DNA of 64,000 bases from Streptomyces sp. SS1-1 (GCF_008973465.1 NZ_WBXN01000004.1:3264501-3328500); one strand, 5' to 3'. Counted from the first letter of the stretch, positions 35,535 to 42,771 are shown. Numbers and translations: made by a program. The notes: a model not told the origin generated them from the letters alone.

Positions 35535-35812
35535 CGGCCCACGGGGCTGTGGAGGCCGGGTGCCCCGGCGCGCAGCCGCTCGATCAGGTCGGCGACATCA
35601 CCCACGGTGGACACCCCGGCCTTGTCGGTGCCCCGCAGGGACACCCCGAACATCTCCTCGGACGCCACCTCGAGTTCGGTGATGTCCAGGCTGTCGGCGC
35701 CGAGATCGGCGACCAGCCGGGCGTGCGGCACCACCGCCTCCGCCGGCACCGACATGACCCGCGCGCACAGCGGGCGCAGCGCTTCCCATACGTCGCCGTG
35801 TTCCGCTTCCAT
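35531..35812 (-). CDS. acyl carrier protein
   Basis: A 93-residue carrier protein. 'LVADLGADSLDITELEVASE' near residue 33 contains the Ser that receives the phosphopantetheine arm (DSL motif) and the acidic helix II. It carries acyl chains for the neighbouring ketosynthase and, by inference, for the two acyltransferases. It starts 34 bases after the upstream acyltransferase and overlaps the ketosynthase start. Confidence 0.93.
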   Translation of the reverse strand: MEAEHGDVWEALRPLCARVMSVPAEAVVPHARLVADLGADSLDITELEVASEEMFGVSLRGTDKAGVSTVGDVADLIERLRAGAPGLHSPVGR

Positions 35813-35846
35813 CCAACTGCCTCCCTCTTGTGGTGCCGTGGTGCCG

Positions 35847-37115
35847 TCAGCGCACCGACGGCGTCGTCGTCCGGGCCCAGGCCCCGAACTCCGTGACGAC
35901 CGCGTCGGCGAGCCGTCCGGCGTCGTCCGGGCGCAGATGGGACACGACGGTGAGCGTGAACGCGTCCCCCACCTGGGCCAGGGCGAAGCTGGCGGTGCCC
36001 GGTCGCTGCAGGGGCGGGAGCCCCACCGTGCGCACGAGGCGGCGCCCTTCGAACGTGCCGGCCGCGCCGGGCCACTTCAGGGCCGTGGTGGCGGTCGCGG
36101 CGAAACAGGTGTGCCGGCCCCGGCCGGTGAGCAGCCGGGTCACCCAGGGCCCCGTGCGGCGAACCGCTTCTGCAGCGGGGAAGAGCACGCCGGCGTGGAC
36201 GGCCGCCCGGTCGGGGACCGTGGCCAGCGCGGCCTGGCAGGCGCGCAGCCGGGCCACGGGGCCGTCCACGTCGACGGGCAACGGCACCCGCACGACCGTG
36301 ACGGTGTTGCCGAGTTCCGCGGTGGTGGTCCGGGTGCGCAGATCGCAGGGCACCGCCGTGTACACGGGTTCGTCCCGTGCGCGCCAGTCCCGGACGGGCC
36401 CGTAGCGGGCGCGCAGCGCTCCGGCGACGGCGGCCACCAGCAGTTCGTTGAGCGTGGCGCCCCGGCCGTCGGCGGGCTGGCGGCGGGCCGCCCGCACGGT
36501 CTCCGTGTCGAGTTCGCGTACGGCGACCGACGCGCGGGCCTCACCCGGCGGCCGCAGCGGCACGGACTGCCCCACGGCCGTCATCGTCCTGAGCTCCCGG
36601 CCGGCCGCGCGCAGCCCGGGCCGGGCCGGCGCCGGCCGGGCCGCACCGCGCGCGGCGGGCGGCTCGTCCACGAGGGCCCGCATCAGCGTCGCGAGGGACC
36701 GCCCGTCGAGCAGGGTGTGCTGGGCGACGAGGGCGAGCGCGAAGTCACCGCCGTACGCGGCTCCGGGGACGACGTACAGCCGCCAGGGCGGAAGCCCGCC
36801 GGGCAGCGGCCGGTCCACGCCGGCACCCCACAGCGCGTCCAACCCGGCCGGGGCGACGGCGACATGGGAGCCGGGGTCGAAGGGCCCCGGTACGGTCCAG
36901 CGCGCTCCGCCGGCGGAACGGTCCAGCACCTGGTGCATCCGCTCCAGGCCGGACCACCGCTCGGCGACACGGGCGCGCACCCGGTCCGGGGCGGGCGGCT
37001 CACCGGAGAAGACGGCGGCCAGGCCGATGACTCCGGGGCAGCCGTTGACCAGCAGCATCTCGTCGGCGTAGGACAGTCGGGTGCGGGGGATCTTCAGCAA
37101 GGTCGACCTGTCCAA
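35847..37115 (-). CDS. acyltransferase paralogue with QHxxxDG active site
   Basis: A 422-residue protein, clearly a paralogue of the one at 32991: shared 'RGATLNEL', 'GALRARYGP', 'PVARLRACQ' and 'YTLTVVSHLR'-like stretches. Its active site reads 'ALVAQHTLLDGRSLATLM', so the first His of HHxxxDG is Gln while the catalytic second His stays. First gene of the operon. A TTG at 37115 is taken as start because GAGGAG stands eight bases before it and the paralogue begins equivalently; an ATG at 37172 is the alternative. Confidence 0.82.
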   Translation of the reverse strand: MDRSTLLKIPRTRLSYADEMLLVNGCPGVIGLAAVFSGEPPAPDRVRARVAERWSGLERMHQVLDRSAGGARWTVPGPFDPGSHVAVAPAGLDALWGAGVDRPLPGGLPPWRLYVVPGAAYGGDFALALVAQHTLLDGRSLATLMRALVDEPPAARGAARPAPARPGLRAAGRELRTMTAVGQSVPLRPPGEARASVAVRELDTETVRAARRQPADGRGATLNELLVAAVAGALRARYGPVRDWRARDEPVYTAVPCDLRTRTTTAELGNTVTVVRVPLPVDVDGPVARLRACQAALATVPDRAAVHAGVLFPAAEAVRRTGPWVTRLLTGRGRHTCFAATATTALKWPGAAGTFEGRRLVRTVGLPPLQRPGTASFALAQVGDAFTLTVVSHLRPDDAGRLADAVVTEFGAWARTTTPSVR

Positions 37116-37269
37116 GGGACCACTCCTCGCCGTCCGTTCCGTCGGGCCTCGCGAGCCGACGCGATCAACCATACACGTAGAGTCACACACGTTCACACAG
37201 CGTTGCCATGGGTGGCAGTCCAACGCCCGCCCCGGGACGGAGCGGGCGTGAACGGGGCGCTGCCCGCGG

Positions 37270-37551
37270 CTACTTGAGGGCGGCGCTGTTGCAGCCCATG
37301 TCCGAGCCGAGGTGGCTGGGCTGGGCACCCGGGGAGCCCTCGCCGTTGAGGGCGTTGGCCAGCGCGCCGTTCAGGGCGCCGAGGTTGCCGAGGACGTCGA
37401 TGTTCATGTCGTGCGAACGGCACTCGATGCCCTGCGTGATGTCCACGTCGTGGGCCCTGCCCTCACCGTGGGCCAGGGCGGTGCCGGCGCCGAACGAGCC
37501 GACGCTGCCGAGGACGGCGCCCACGAGGGCCACCTTGTGGAGCTTGCGCAT
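37270..37551 (-). CDS. small secreted protein, family A (SHD/LNGEG type)
   Basis: A 93-residue protein with signal peptide 'MRKLHKVALVGAVLGSVGSF' and probable cleavage after ALA near residue 27. The mature part carries the family pattern C-[RK]-SHD-x-N-x-D-x-LG, then NG, LNGEG-[SN]-PGAQ, LGS-x-MGC, with two cysteines that can form a disulfide. Paralogues are at 39441 and 39991. I do not recognise the family; it is not a chaplin. Likely surface or extracellular. It lies at the end of a cluster of nine such genes. Confidence 0.85.
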   Translation of the reverse strand: MRKLHKVALVGAVLGSVGSFGAGTALAHGEGRAHDVDITQGIECRSHDMNIDVLGNLGALNGALANALNGEGSPGAQPSHLGSDMGCNSAALK

Positions 37552-37605
37552 GTTCTCTCCGTTGGTCTTGCGATTGCGGGGGTGTACGGCGGATCGGTGC
37601 GGTGA

Positions 37606-38412
37606 TCAGCCGAGGCGGGGCAGACCCAGCTGGCCCACCGGGGGAGCCGCGACCTGGCCGAGGCCGAGGCCGGGCACCTGCGGCGCGCTGGCCGGCGAGA
37701 TCAGCGGGTTGATCAGCGGGTTCACCTCGGGGTTGACCTGCGGGTTCACCTGCGGCGCGACGCGCGGCGCCGGCTCCGGGCTGAAGACCTGCGGAGCGGA
37801 CACGTGCGGGGCGACCTGCGGCATGACCTGCGGGGCAGCCTGCGGCGTCACCTGCGGCACGACCTGGGGCGCCGCCTGCTGCGGGGCGGCGGCCTGGGGA
37901 GCCGCGGCGGGGGTCGCGGCCTGCGCGTAGCCGCCCGAGGTGGCGGCGGCGCTGGCGTAACCGGCGGGCTGCTGCTGCGGGGCGGCGACCGGAGCGGGCG
38001 CCGGGGCCGCGTACTGCGGGGCCTGCTGCGGACCGCTGACGGCCGCGGTGCCCTCCGACCGGGACGTCGCCGCCGCGGCCACCGGCGCGCTCTGCTGCGG
38101 CGCCTGGTACTGCGGGGCGGGGGCCGGGGCGTACTGCGGCGCCTGGTACTGCGGAGCCGGGGCCGCGTACTGCGGCGGCGCCTGGTACTGCGGAGCGGGC
38201 GCGGGAGCCGCGTACTGCTGCGGCGCCTGGTACGCGGGGGCGGGCGCCGTAGCCGGGGCCGCGTACTGCGGCGCCGGGTATCCGGGAGCGGGAGCCGGGG
38301 CGGCACCGCTGTACCCGACGGGATAGTCGGCGGCCTCGCTCACGCCGGCACCGATGGCGGTGAGACCGCCTGCCGCCGCTACGACGAGCGCGGCCTTGTG
38401 AAGCTTGCGCAT
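37606..38412 (-). CDS. secreted low-complexity Pro/Ala/Gln/Tyr-rich protein
   Basis: A 268-residue protein with signal 'MRKLHKAALVVAAAGGLTAI' cut near AEA, residue 28. Residues 35-135 repeat 'APQYQAPQQYAAPAP'-like units. Residues 190-240 switch to four-residue periods of the form PQ[VA][TNA], ending with 'NPQVNPEVNPLINPLISP'. There are no cysteines. The same four-residue period occurs in the protein at 38774. It could be an extended, tyrosine-cross-linkable or self-assembling surface protein; this is inference. Its leader is nearly identical to those at 38774 and 42115. Confidence 0.85.
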   Translation of the reverse strand: MRKLHKAALVVAAAGGLTAIGAGVSEAADYPVGYSGAAPAPAPGYPAPQYAAPATAPAPAYQAPQQYAAPAPAPQYQAPPQYAAPAPQYQAPQYAPAPAPQYQAPQQSAPVAAAATSRSEGTAAVSGPQQAPQYAAPAPAPVAAPQQQPAGYASAAATSGGYAQAATPAAAPQAAAPQQAAPQVVPQVTPQAAPQVMPQVAPHVSAPQVFSPEPAPRVAPQVNPQVNPEVNPLINPLISPASAPQVPGLGLGQVAAPPVGQLGLPRLG

Positions 38413-38773
38413 GGAAACCCTCGGCCCTTCATTACCTGTGCAGGGAAATCCGTATTAATTCAGTGGATGTCGCGTGCGCTCAGTCTGATATTCGTACTGC
38501 GCCCTTACAGGGGTAATGCCTGAGCTGTCATGTGGACTTCACGCCTTCCTGCTGGGGAACGACAGGGGGGCGGTCAGGTCACGGCGCGCCGAATTCCGTC
38601 ACTCAAATGCCACCGGTCGTATCAAAACATTCCGTGGCAAACGGGTGACCGCCTATTCCGGGACGTGACCGCGCAAGCCGCCGTGTCGTTCCCCGCACAG
38701 GGTCGGAGCGATGTGGTCCATCGCCGTCGCATTTCCGCACGTCCATGCACAGGTCAATGAAGGGCCGAGTTCC
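38413..38773. other. divergent promoter region inside the secreted-protein cluster
   Basis: About 360 bases between the divergent genes at 37606 and 38774. Both edges carry the same leader, AATGAAGGGCCGAG, just before the start codon. Lower GC than its surroundings and no credible ORF. It presumably holds both promoters. Confidence 0.5.
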
Positions 38774-39274
38774 ATGCGCAAGCTTCACCAGGTCGCGCTC
38801 GTCGTAGCAGCAGCCAGTGGTCTGTCGGCGATCGGCGCGGGCCCCAGCCTCGCCGGGGAGACGCCCGCCGGTTACGGCGGCGGCACCCCCGCCGCGCCGC
38901 AGCAGGACGCCCAGGCCGCGTCGTGGACCAACTCCCAGGCCAGCGCTCAGTCCTCGAACCTGCCGGCCGCGCAGCGCCAGGCGCCCGCCCAGGCCGCCGC
39001 CCCGCAGCGGGGCGCGGAGGTCAGCCCGCAGGTCAGCCCCCAACTGAGCCCGAAGATCAGCCCGCAGGTCAACCCGCAGCCCGCGGCCGCCGCGCCGTCC
39101 GGCCCGGTCCAGCAGGCCAACCTCTTCCGCCCGTACCAGGAGTGCAGCCCGCAGAGCCTGCTCAACGCGGCCGTCCCGGTCGCCGTGCTCGCCGCCGCCG
39201 AGACCCGGGGCATCGACTGCGACCAGGCCAACAGCCAGGCCAACTCCCTCGCGCACGCCCACGCCACGCGCTGA
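38774..39274 (+). CDS. secreted protein, PQV-repeat plus family B domain
   Basis: A 166-residue protein. Signal 'MRKLHQVALVVAAASGLSAI' is followed by an Ala/Gln-rich part, a four-residue repeat ('EVSPQVSPQLSPKISPQVNP') near residue 86, and a C-terminal domain 'FRPYQECSPQSLLNAAVPVA' to about residue 160 with two cysteines. The C-terminal domain is shared with the short protein at 42115, and the repeat with 37606, so this gene joins two modules found separately in the cluster. ATG 38774 is set by the conserved MRKLH start. Confidence 0.85.
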   Translation: MRKLHQVALVVAAASGLSAIGAGPSLAGETPAGYGGGTPAAPQQDAQAASWTNSQASAQSSNLPAAQRQAPAQAAAPQRGAEVSPQVSPQLSPKISPQVNPQPAAAAPSGPVQQANLFRPYQECSPQSLLNAAVPVAVLAAAETRGIDCDQANSQANSLAHAHATR

Positions 39275-39367
39275 CCACTGCTTTTCGCGTGCCTCCAGGT
39301 GCTTCCGGGTGCTTCCGGGGCGACATCGGTCAAGTCGGCGTGCCGCTCCGGACATATCGGATAGTTC

Positions 39368-39440
39368 CTATTAATCTCCGGTAACTGTACGAAGTCGATC
39401 TCTCATGGATCGCACCCCACCTCACTCCACCGGAGATGAC
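39368..39440 (+). promoter_or_regulatory. conserved promoter/leader of secreted protein 39441
   Basis: TATTAATCTCCGGTAACTGT followed by ACGAA, then CACTCCACCGGAGATGA before the ATG. The same blocks with the same 49-base distance from ACGAA to the start codon precede the gene at 39991. Confidence 0.6.
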
Positions 39441-39734
39441 ATGCACAAGCTTCGCAAGGCCGCCGTCGTGGTCGCGGCCCTCGGCACCGTCGGATTCCTG
39501 GGCGCCGGCACGGCCACCGCGCACGGCGACGAGGGCCACGGCAAGAGCGGCGGCGACAAGTACAGCGTCCTGCAGAGCTCCAACTGCAAGTCGCACGACC
39601 TGAACCTCGACGTCCTCGGCGAGGTCGGCATCCTCAACGGCCTGCTGGGCAGCGCGCTCAACGGCGAGGGCAGCCCCGGCGCGCAGAACACCCACCTCGG
39701 CTCGACGATGGGCTGCAGCAACAGCGCCTTCTGA
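39441..39734 (+). CDS. small secreted protein, family A
   Basis: A 97-residue protein with signal 'MHKLRKAAVVVAALGTVGFL' cut near ATA, residue 27, then a short His/Gly/Lys-rich stretch and the family core 'LQSSNCKSHDLNLDVLGEVG' with 'LNGEGSPGAQ' and a second Cys in 'MGC'. It is about 70 percent similar to the next gene, including promoter, so one arose from the other by tandem duplication. ATG 39441 follows GGAG at proper distance. It ends before a strong terminator. Confidence 0.87.
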   Translation: MHKLRKAAVVVAALGTVGFLGAGTATAHGDEGHGKSGGDKYSVLQSSNCKSHDLNLDVLGEVGILNGLLGSALNGEGSPGAQNTHLGSTMGCSNSAF

Positions 39735-39770
39735 GCCACCCCGGGCCGCGTCGCCGGCCCGAGCGACACC

Positions 39771-39813
39771 AAGTCCCGGCGCCGGACCGCGAGTCCGGCG
39801 CCGGGACTTTTTT
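39771..39813 (+). terminator. strong terminator
   Basis: A 17-bp perfect stem (AAGTCCCGGCGCCGGAC and its complement), loop CGCGA, then a T run. 36 bases past the stop of the gene at 39441. Confidence 0.92.
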
Positions 39814-39916
39814 CCGCCGCCAATTCAACGGTGTGCACAAAGAATTCACATGCCATCGGCCAACGCGGTGAGAGATTACCGAATTCGGGCGCGCCGCCCA
39901 TTGCTTTGAAATACTT

Positions 39917-39990
39917 CTTATTAGTCTCCGTAACTGTACGAACGCGGTCCGTGACGGGCCGCAACCCCCTCCACTCCACCGGAGATGAAC
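39917..39990 (+). promoter_or_regulatory. conserved promoter/leader of secreted protein 39991
   Basis: TTATTAGTCTCCGTAACTGT followed by ACGAA, then CCACTCCACCGGAGATGA. It is a copy of the region before 39441. Confidence 0.6.
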
Positions 39991-40284
39991 ATGCACAAGC
40001 TCCACAAGGCCGCCGTCGTGGTCGCCGCGCTCGGCACCGTCGGACTCCTGGGCGCCGGCACCGCGCAGGCCGACCAGGGCGGCTGGGGCCAGAAGGGCAG
40101 CAGCGTCAGCGTCCTGCAGAGCAGCAACTGCCGTTCGCACGACGCCAACGTCGACATCCTGGGCCAGGTCGGCATCGCCAACGGCCTGGGCGGCAACCTG
40201 CTGAACGGCGAGGGCAACCCGGGCGCCCAGGAGACGAGCCTCGGCTCCTCCATGGGCTGCAACAACAGCGCCTTCGGCAAGTGA
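39991..40284 (+). CDS. small secreted protein, family A
   Basis: A 97-residue protein with signal 'MHKLHKAAVVVAALGTVGLL' cut near AQA, residue 27. The core is 'LQSSNCRSHDANVDILGQVG', 'LLNGEGNPGAQ', 'LGSSMGCNNSAF'. Two cysteines only. ATG 39991 is chosen over 39985 because the ribosome site and the paralogue start agree. It is the nearest paralogue of the gene at 39441. Confidence 0.87.
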   Translation: MHKLHKAAVVVAALGTVGLLGAGTAQADQGGWGQKGSSVSVLQSSNCRSHDANVDILGQVGIANGLGGNLLNGEGNPGAQETSLGSSMGCNNSAFGK

Positions 40285-40315
40285 CGTAGGGGAGTTCCCT
40301 CCCCCGCGGAACGAG

Positions 40316-40350
40316 GAAGCCGGACCCGGATCACTCCGGGTCCGGCTTTC
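40316..40350 (+). terminator. terminator
   Basis: A perfect 14-bp stem (AAGCCGGACCCGGA and its complement) with loop TCAC and a short T run, 33 bases past the stop of the gene at 39991. Confidence 0.88.
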
Positions 40351-40382
40351 CCATGCCCACGGAGGGGCCGGCGCGGCGGGCG

Positions 40383-40730
40383 TCAGAAGTCGAACTTGGG
40401 GAGCTTGTACCCCTTGGGCAGCTCCGCGCGGTTGTTGCACTCGACGACGGGGCCCGAGTCCGTGGCGCCCTCGTCCACCGCCCTGCCGTCGACGCCGACG
40501 AAGCGCGGCCGCTCGGTCGTCGAGCAGTCCTGCTTCTGCTGGAGCACGTAGCCGTCGCGCTTGTCCTTGTGGACGACCTCGGTCTTCTTCACACACACGA
40601 TGTCGCCCTGCTGCGTGATGGTGCAGACCCCCTTGGAGTCGTCCGCGAACGCGGGTGCGGCGCCGCCGTACAGGACGGCGAGCGCTCCGATGAGCCCCGA
40701 GACGGTTGCGATCTTCTGTCGACCGGTCAT
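40383..40730 (-). CDS. small secreted protein, family C (QGxIxC type)
   Basis: A 115-residue protein. Signal 'MTGRQKIATVSGLIGALAVL' is cut near AFA, residue 29. The mature chain shows 'VCTITQQGDIVCVKKTEVV', then 'YVLQQKQDCST' and 'VVECNNR', four cysteines in all. The gene at 41619 has the same pattern, 'CALDAQGNIICTQTV', 'FVLRRSVNC', 'ITCADMN', and a near-identical leader ending ACGCA-CACATG. Family unknown to me. Confidence 0.83.
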   Translation of the reverse strand: MTGRQKIATVSGLIGALAVLYGGAAPAFADDSKGVCTITQQGDIVCVKKTEVVHKDKRDGYVLQQKQDCSTTERPRFVGVDGRAVDEGATDSGPVVECNNRAELPKGYKLPKFDF

Positions 40731-40820
40731 GTGCTGCGTTCCTCTTTGTCCTGGAGATGGTCGAGTTACGAACAACCCGTCGCCCGCGCGAACTCGGACG
40801 CGCCCGGCGACGGCACCGCC

Positions 40821-40866
40821 GCAGCCCGGCCGCGCACCCCGAGGGGTCTGCGCGCGGCCGGGCTGC
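40821..40866 (-). terminator. terminator after the PEA-repeat gene
   Basis: GCAGCCCGGCCGCG and its complement form a 14-bp stem with a GC-rich loop. A second inverted repeat (GAATCGGTG...CACCGATTC, about 40911-40949) stands closer to the stop codon. Confidence 0.65.
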
Positions 40867-40964
40867 GAGTCGCTGAGGGTTTCACCGGCACACCGCCTGC
40901 GGCGTACCGGGGGAATCGGTGGTGAGGCCCTGAATCTCGTGCACCGATTCCCGCGGGGAGTTGC

Positions 40965-41345
40965 TTACTTGGCGGCGTACTCGCCGTAGCCGTACTCCGG
41001 GGCGGCGGTCTCGGGAGCGGCCTCCGGGGCGGCCTCGGGGGCGGCAGCCTCCGGAGCGGCAGCCTCGGGGGCGGCGACCGGAGCGGCCTCGGGGGCGGCG
41101 ACGGGAGCGGCCTCCGGCGCGACCTGCGGCTCGGCGGCGACCGGAGCGGCCTCCGGAGCGACGGCCGCCTCGGCCTGCGGGACACCCGCCGTGGCGACGG
41201 CGTTGGCGGAGGAGTTGGCCACCGCGGTGACGAACTGCCCCTCCCACTCACCCTCGCCGGCGAAAGCGGTACCGGCACCGATACCGAAGGCGGACAGCCC
41301 CGCAACAGCCGCGGCTACCACCGCGACGCGCTGAAACCTGCGCAT
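40965..41345 (-). CDS. secreted Pro-Glu-Ala repeat protein
   Basis: A 126-residue protein. Signal 'MRRFQRVAVVAAAVAGLSAF' is cut near AFA, residue 29. A 35-residue unique part is followed by about 60 residues of 'APEAAPVA' and 'APEA' repeats, and the C-terminus is 'PEYGYGEYAAK' with three tyrosines. There are no cysteines. Acidic, probably extended in the wall or spore surface. No known family; it may be a spacer or matrix protein of the cluster. Confidence 0.8.
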   Translation of the reverse strand: MRRFQRVAVVAAAVAGLSAFGIGAGTAFAGEGEWEGQFVTAVANSSANAVATAGVPQAEAAVAPEAAPVAAEPQVAPEAAPVAAPEAAPVAAPEAAAPEAAAPEAAPEAAPETAAPEYGYGEYAAK

Positions 41346-41553
41346 GGATTGACCCTTTCTTCCCGGGCGTCAAGCCCTGGTTGACTACTTAATGTGAGCA
41401 TATACATTCAATCCGTAGCAATTTGGGATCTTTCATGGTCGTGGGAGGCGTGTCGGCGGCGTTGTCCTTCAAGGCAAAACGACGTCACCCCGGGTCCGGG
41501 TCACGGCCCGGAAGGCACGGTCACCCCAATGCCGAATTACGGCGGGAAAAAGC

Positions 41554-41588
41554 GACGGCCGGATCAGGTCTCCCTGATTCCGGCCGTC
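41554..41588. terminator. bidirectional terminator
   Basis: GACGGCCGGATCAGG pairs with CCTGATTCCGGCCGTC over a TCTC loop. T runs follow on both strands. It ends the transcript of the gene at 41619. Confidence 0.85.
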
Positions 41589-41618
41589 CGCTGCTTTTTT
41601 CGTACCGATGTCGTCCGC

Positions 41619-41990
41619 TCAGCCCAGGAGGCGGGCGATGAGCGGGCTCACCTCGTTCTGCTCGCCGCTGTCGGCGGGGGCCGCCGCGGGCGCCGGCTGG
41701 TTCATGTCGGCACAGGTGATCTGGGGGCCGATCCGGGTCTTCCCGTTGGACAGGACGCCGGGGGCGGGCAGGGTGAGGGGCTGCGACGGCTGGCAGTTCA
41801 CGCTGCGCCGCAGGACGAAGTCCTCGCCCTCGGGCGTCTGCCCGGTCACCGTCTGCGTGCAGATGATGTTGCCCTGCGCGTCCAGGGCGCAGGCCGGGGC
41901 CGCGGCGTGGGCCTGCCCGGCGCCGATGCCTGCCAGGGCGAGGCCGCCGAGCAGCCCCGAGACAGCGACGATCCTCTTGCCGTTGAACAT
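41619..41990 (-). CDS. small secreted protein, family C
   Basis: A 123-residue protein with signal 'MFNGKRIVAVSGLLGGLALA' cut near AHA, residue 29. The mature part has four cysteines in the order given for 40383 and an Ala/Pro-rich C-terminus ending 'VSPLIARLLG'. The ATG at 41990 has a strong GAAGGAG ribosome site. It is a distant paralogue of 40383. Confidence 0.83.
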   Translation of the reverse strand: MFNGKRIVAVSGLLGGLALAGIGAGQAHAAAPACALDAQGNIICTQTVTGQTPEGEDFVLRRSVNCQPSQPLTLPAPGVLSNGKTRIGPQITCADMNQPAPAAAPADSGEQNEVSPLIARLLG

Positions 41991-42050
41991 GTGTTGCGTC
42001 TCCTTCGTGGGGGTGGGCCCGGACGCGCCTTCCCGAGGGTCACGCAGGAA

Positions 42051-42084
42051 CGGGCCCCCTCGGGGGTGACTCCGAAGGGGCCCG
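42051..42084 (-). terminator. hairpin after the gene at 42115
   Basis: CGGGCCCC and GGGGCCCG form an 8-bp GC stem about 30 bases past the stop of the 42115 gene. No T run. Confidence 0.5.
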
Positions 42085-42114
42085 CGGAAGGCGTCGCGCA
42101 CGACGTCGCGAGAG

Positions 42115-42351
42115 TCAGCGGGTGAAGGCGTTGTTGAACTGACCGCAGGTGGTGTCGAAGGTCTCGGAGAGGCCGAGCACGGCGATCGGGACATCGGTCG
42201 CGGCCACGGTCTGCGGGCTGCACTCCTGGTACGGGCGGTACATGTCGGTCACGGACGGCGTGGCGTCGTGGGCGACGCTCGTACCGGCACCGACGGCGGT
42301 GAGTCCGCCGGCGGCGGCAGCGGCGATCATGACCTTGTGGAGCTTGCGCAT
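42115..42351 (-). CDS. small secreted protein, family B (RPYQECSP type)
   Basis: A 78-residue protein: signal 'MRKLHKVMIAAAAAGGLTAV' cut near VAH, residue 28, then 'MYRPYQECSPQTVAATDVPI' and 'AVLGLSETFDTTCGQFNNAF'. Two cysteines. It is the bare version of the C-terminal domain of the 38774 protein. The Cys...VP[IV]AVLGL...Cys layout faintly resembles rodlin-type sequences, which is inference only. The leader AATGAA-ATCCGAGGGTTCC matches those of 37606 and 38774. Confidence 0.85.
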   Translation of the reverse strand: MRKLHKVMIAAAAAGGLTAVGAGTSVAHDATPSVTDMYRPYQECSPQTVAATDVPIAVLGLSETFDTTCGQFNNAFTR

Positions 42352-42500
42352 GGAACCCTCGGATTTCATTACATGGAGCTGAGGCTGATTGCCCACTGTG
42401 ACTGCGTGAACACTAGCAGTAGCGATCCTAGTCCATGGCGGCGTATGTCCCGTGTTCCGAACGGGACATGGGGGTGTGAAAGGGGACGGGAAAAGACGTG

Positions 42501-42530
42501 CGGGGCGGCCTCTTTCGAGTCACCGCCCCG
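42501..42530 (-). terminator. terminator of tRNA-Thr
   Basis: CGGGGCGG and CCGCCCCG form an 8-bp stem 11 bases beyond the tRNA 3' end. Confidence 0.6.
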
Positions 42531-42540
42531 CAGTTGTGGG

Positions 42541-42615
42541 AGCCCCCTGTCGGATTCGAACCGACGACCTGCTGTTTACAAGACAGCCGCTCTGGACCAA
42601 CTGAGCTAAGGAGGC
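42541..42615 (-). tRNA. tRNA-Thr (anticodon UGU)
   Basis: A complete 75-base cloverleaf on the minus strand: acceptor GCCTCCT/AGGGGGC, D arm GCTC...GAGC, anticodon stem GCTGT/ACAGC around loop CTTGTAA (anticodon TGT), T arm GTCGG-TTCGAAT-CCGAC. CCA is not encoded. It marks the border between the secreted-protein cluster and msiK; tRNA genes are common insertion borders. Confidence 0.95.
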
Positions 42616-42755
42616 ATGCGCGCGGTGTACGCACGCGCCCGTGCAGTGTACCCACCTCAGCGGCGGGCGCCGTCGAAAATTTCCGCGAAGTTCACATGCT
42701 CCATGTACTGACAGATCAGGCGAACGCCAGGTAGCGTCCAGTGCCAGTCCGCGCA

Positions 42756-42771
42756 TGTGGACTACACCAAC
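42756..42771. promoter_or_regulatory. weak dre-like site before msiK
   Basis: TGTGGACTACACCAAC matches 11/16 of the DasR consensus, with the core TGGACTACACCA 10/12. It lies 60 bases before msiK. A DasR link is plausible but weak. Confidence 0.3.

Noticed and set aside
37270..42351. Calling the secreted array chaplins or a lanthipeptide/RiPP cluster
   Set aside because: Chaplin GNxxV-type repeats are absent, there are no modification or transport enzymes, and mature parts are long and varied.
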